Assembly: GCF_000151105.2 (NCBI RefSeq)
Contig: NC_014804.1
Coordinates: 372,001-436,000, forward strand
Origin: Thermococcus barophilus MP
Lineage (GTDB): Archaea; Methanobacteriota_B; Thermococci; Thermococcales; Thermococcaceae
DNA length: 64,000 nt
Direction of reading: 5' to 3'
Made by a program: the position numbers and the translations under genes. The notes under the pieces are model-generated. The model was not told the origin of the DNA, did no database searches, and was given only the letters and a program-made list of their open reading frames with translations. Shown in pieces: positions 63,072 to 64,000 of this stretch. Positions within the stretch are counted from its first letter, which is position 1; every line of letters begins with the position of its first letter.

Positions 63072-64000
63072 TTATGCCTCCTTTCCGAATGCTCTAAGTA
63101 TCGGAACGAGAATTGTGGCAACTATACCTCCAGAAAACCCGTTGTTGTATAGGTTTATCCCCCCGTGGAGATAACCCACGTTAAGGACTACAAACATGTG
63201 CAGCATTCCCGCAGCTATCCCTGCCAAAGCTCCAAAAGATCCGGCTATTGGTGCAAGCGTTGTTCCAAAGAGTGCGGTTATTGCCAACACCGTTGGATGG
63301 ATGTTTTTGAATATCAGGATTTCTCCAAGGAAAATGCCAAGAATGACTGGAAGCGAGTTGAGTGGATGCTTTCCGAACGCTGAAAAGCCAACAAGGGTTA
63401 GAAGGCCAGCCACAACAGGACCGTTAACTGGGCTTTTCGCTAATGCAACCACAGCCAAACCCATCAGCCCCATGATCCCCATATTGATCAGTGAAACCTC
63501 AAAACCTTCAAGCTGAACAAAATCTGTGACAATTCTTCCGTTGAGTTTCATTATCCTCCTGTATCCCCTAAGACTTCTGCCGTTTAGGTAAACTCCTAAG
63601 AACAGGAGAAATAAAAAGAATGCGCTGAGGAGGATCTTCAGCTCAAGGTCGTATTCACTGCTCAATATAAACTGCTTTTCTGGTTCAATTCCCAGACCCC
63701 TCTTCACTGCCATTAATACTCCCCCAAGAAGCCCGCCGGTAAAGCCTATGTTGTACAAGTTGTATCCATCGTGAACCCTGAGCATGTGGGCTGAGAGAGG
63801 TGGCATTATGAAACCCACAATTACTCCGCCAAGAAATCCAGCAATGAACCCAAATTTACCCAAGGAGGGGCTTATGAGGAGCTCGGTTACAAGGGGCGCA
63901 AGTGTTGTGGCGAACATCATGATCAGAATGACGCTCTTGAAGGATGTTCCTTTGTATCGGGTGTATAGGTAGCCACCAACGTATATCGGCCAGACATTTA
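63072..64000 (-). CDS. DUF1576-like membrane protein (partial, 5' end outside window)
   Basis: The frame is open to the right edge, at least 309 codons; an internal ATG at 63920 is not needed as start, because coding continues with VWPIYVGGYLYTRYKGTSF. About nine membrane segments. Two similar halves are seen: RVHDGYNLYNIGFTGGLLGGVL and YLHGGINLYNNGFSGGIVATIL. This internal duplication and the GYNLYN motif fit DUF1576, polytopic proteins of unknown function. It may be a transporter with an inverted or tandem repeat. Confidence 0.8.
   Translation of the reverse strand, partial: NVWPIYVGGYLYTRYKGTSFKSVILIMMFATTLAPLVTELLISPSLGKFGFIAGFLGGVIVGFIMPPLSAHMLRVHDGYNLYNIGFTGGLLGGVLMAVKRGLGIEPEKQFILSSEYDLELKILLSAFFLFLLFLGVYLNGRSLRGYRRIMKLNGRIVTDFVQLEGFEVSLINMGIMGLMGLAVVALAKSPVNGPVVAGLLTLVGFSAFGKHPLNSLPVILGIFLGEILIFKNIHPTVLAITALFGTTLAPIAGSFGALAGIAAGMLHMFVVLNVGYLHGGINLYNNGFSGGIVATILVPILRAFGKEA

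Overview
The window is a piece of an AT-rich archaeal chromosome, most likely Thermococcus or a close relative in the Thermococcales. The evidence is archaeal information-processing genes (Rpo11, aIF1A, exosome Csl4, DNA topoisomerase VI, Rio1 and Dim2 homologues, FtsY, archaeal ThrRS), a TBP-interacting protein of the TIP26 type known from Thermococcus, TATA boxes about 25-30 bases before likely start sites, GGTGAT/GGAGGTG ribosome binding sites, and long chains of genes joined by ATGA overlaps. No rRNA, tRNA or intact transposon was seen.

Left part (1-13 kb): a two-domain metallophosphoesterase cut by the window edge, a CBS-pair protein behind a palindromic operator candidate, a 2-phosphoglycerate kinase/cyclic 2,3-diphosphoglycerate synthetase pair, an aromatic-type amino acid permease, archaeal GAPDH, a molybdopterin-binding-domain protein with an eIF2B/ribose-1,5-bisphosphate isomerase relative, a broken DUF433/DUF5615 toxin-antitoxin locus, a racemase, CoaBC and a stand-alone formate dehydrogenase catalytic subunit.

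Fluoride region (13.0-16.6 kb): the most interesting locus. A GC-rich element on the minus strand at 16451-16522 has the fold and signature bases of the fluoride (crcB) riboswitch. It heads a tightly packed eight-gene operon: an alpha/alpha-toroid (prenyltransferase-like) protein, a four-CxxC/CxxH DUF6062-like protein, four small mostly coiled-coil proteins (one of only 54 residues), the fluoride channel FluC and a DUF190 protein. The aptamer's 3' pseudoknot strand is complementary to the Shine-Dalgarno sequence of the first gene, which suggests a translational ON switch. The uncharacterised genes are therefore candidates for a new fluoride-response or FluC-associated system.

CRISPR region (18.0-26.8 kb): a type I-A-like operon cas6-cas3(C-terminal HD)-cas8a2-csa5-cas7-cas5, then cas4-cas1, an inverted cas2, a 524-base leader and an array of seven repeats and six spacers. 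cas2 is divergent from the array and shares the leader as its upstream region.

Middle (26.8-45.9 kb): a HypE-like protein, AI-2E family membrane protein, SppA, a TIM-barrel isomerase, an RNase III-like protein, Rpo11, Csl4, ThrRS, TIP26, MptA, and a long minus-strand operon aIF1A-Rio1-Dim2-Top6B-Top6A-DUF530-like-DUF1699/HTH-DUF4129 that links translation initiation and ribosome maturation with DNA topology.

Right part (45.9-64 kb): a secreted membrane-anchored toroid protein, a C/D box sRNA whose D guide matches a conserved 23S rRNA segment, a thiamine salvage operon (CytX-ThiM-ThiE-ThiDN), a purine-nucleoside-type ABC transporter behind tandem palindromes, an orphan ZnuA-like protein, a DUF4932 metalloprotease, a phosphoribosyltransferase, an M20 peptidase, small hypothetical proteins and a DUF1576 membrane protein cut by the right edge.
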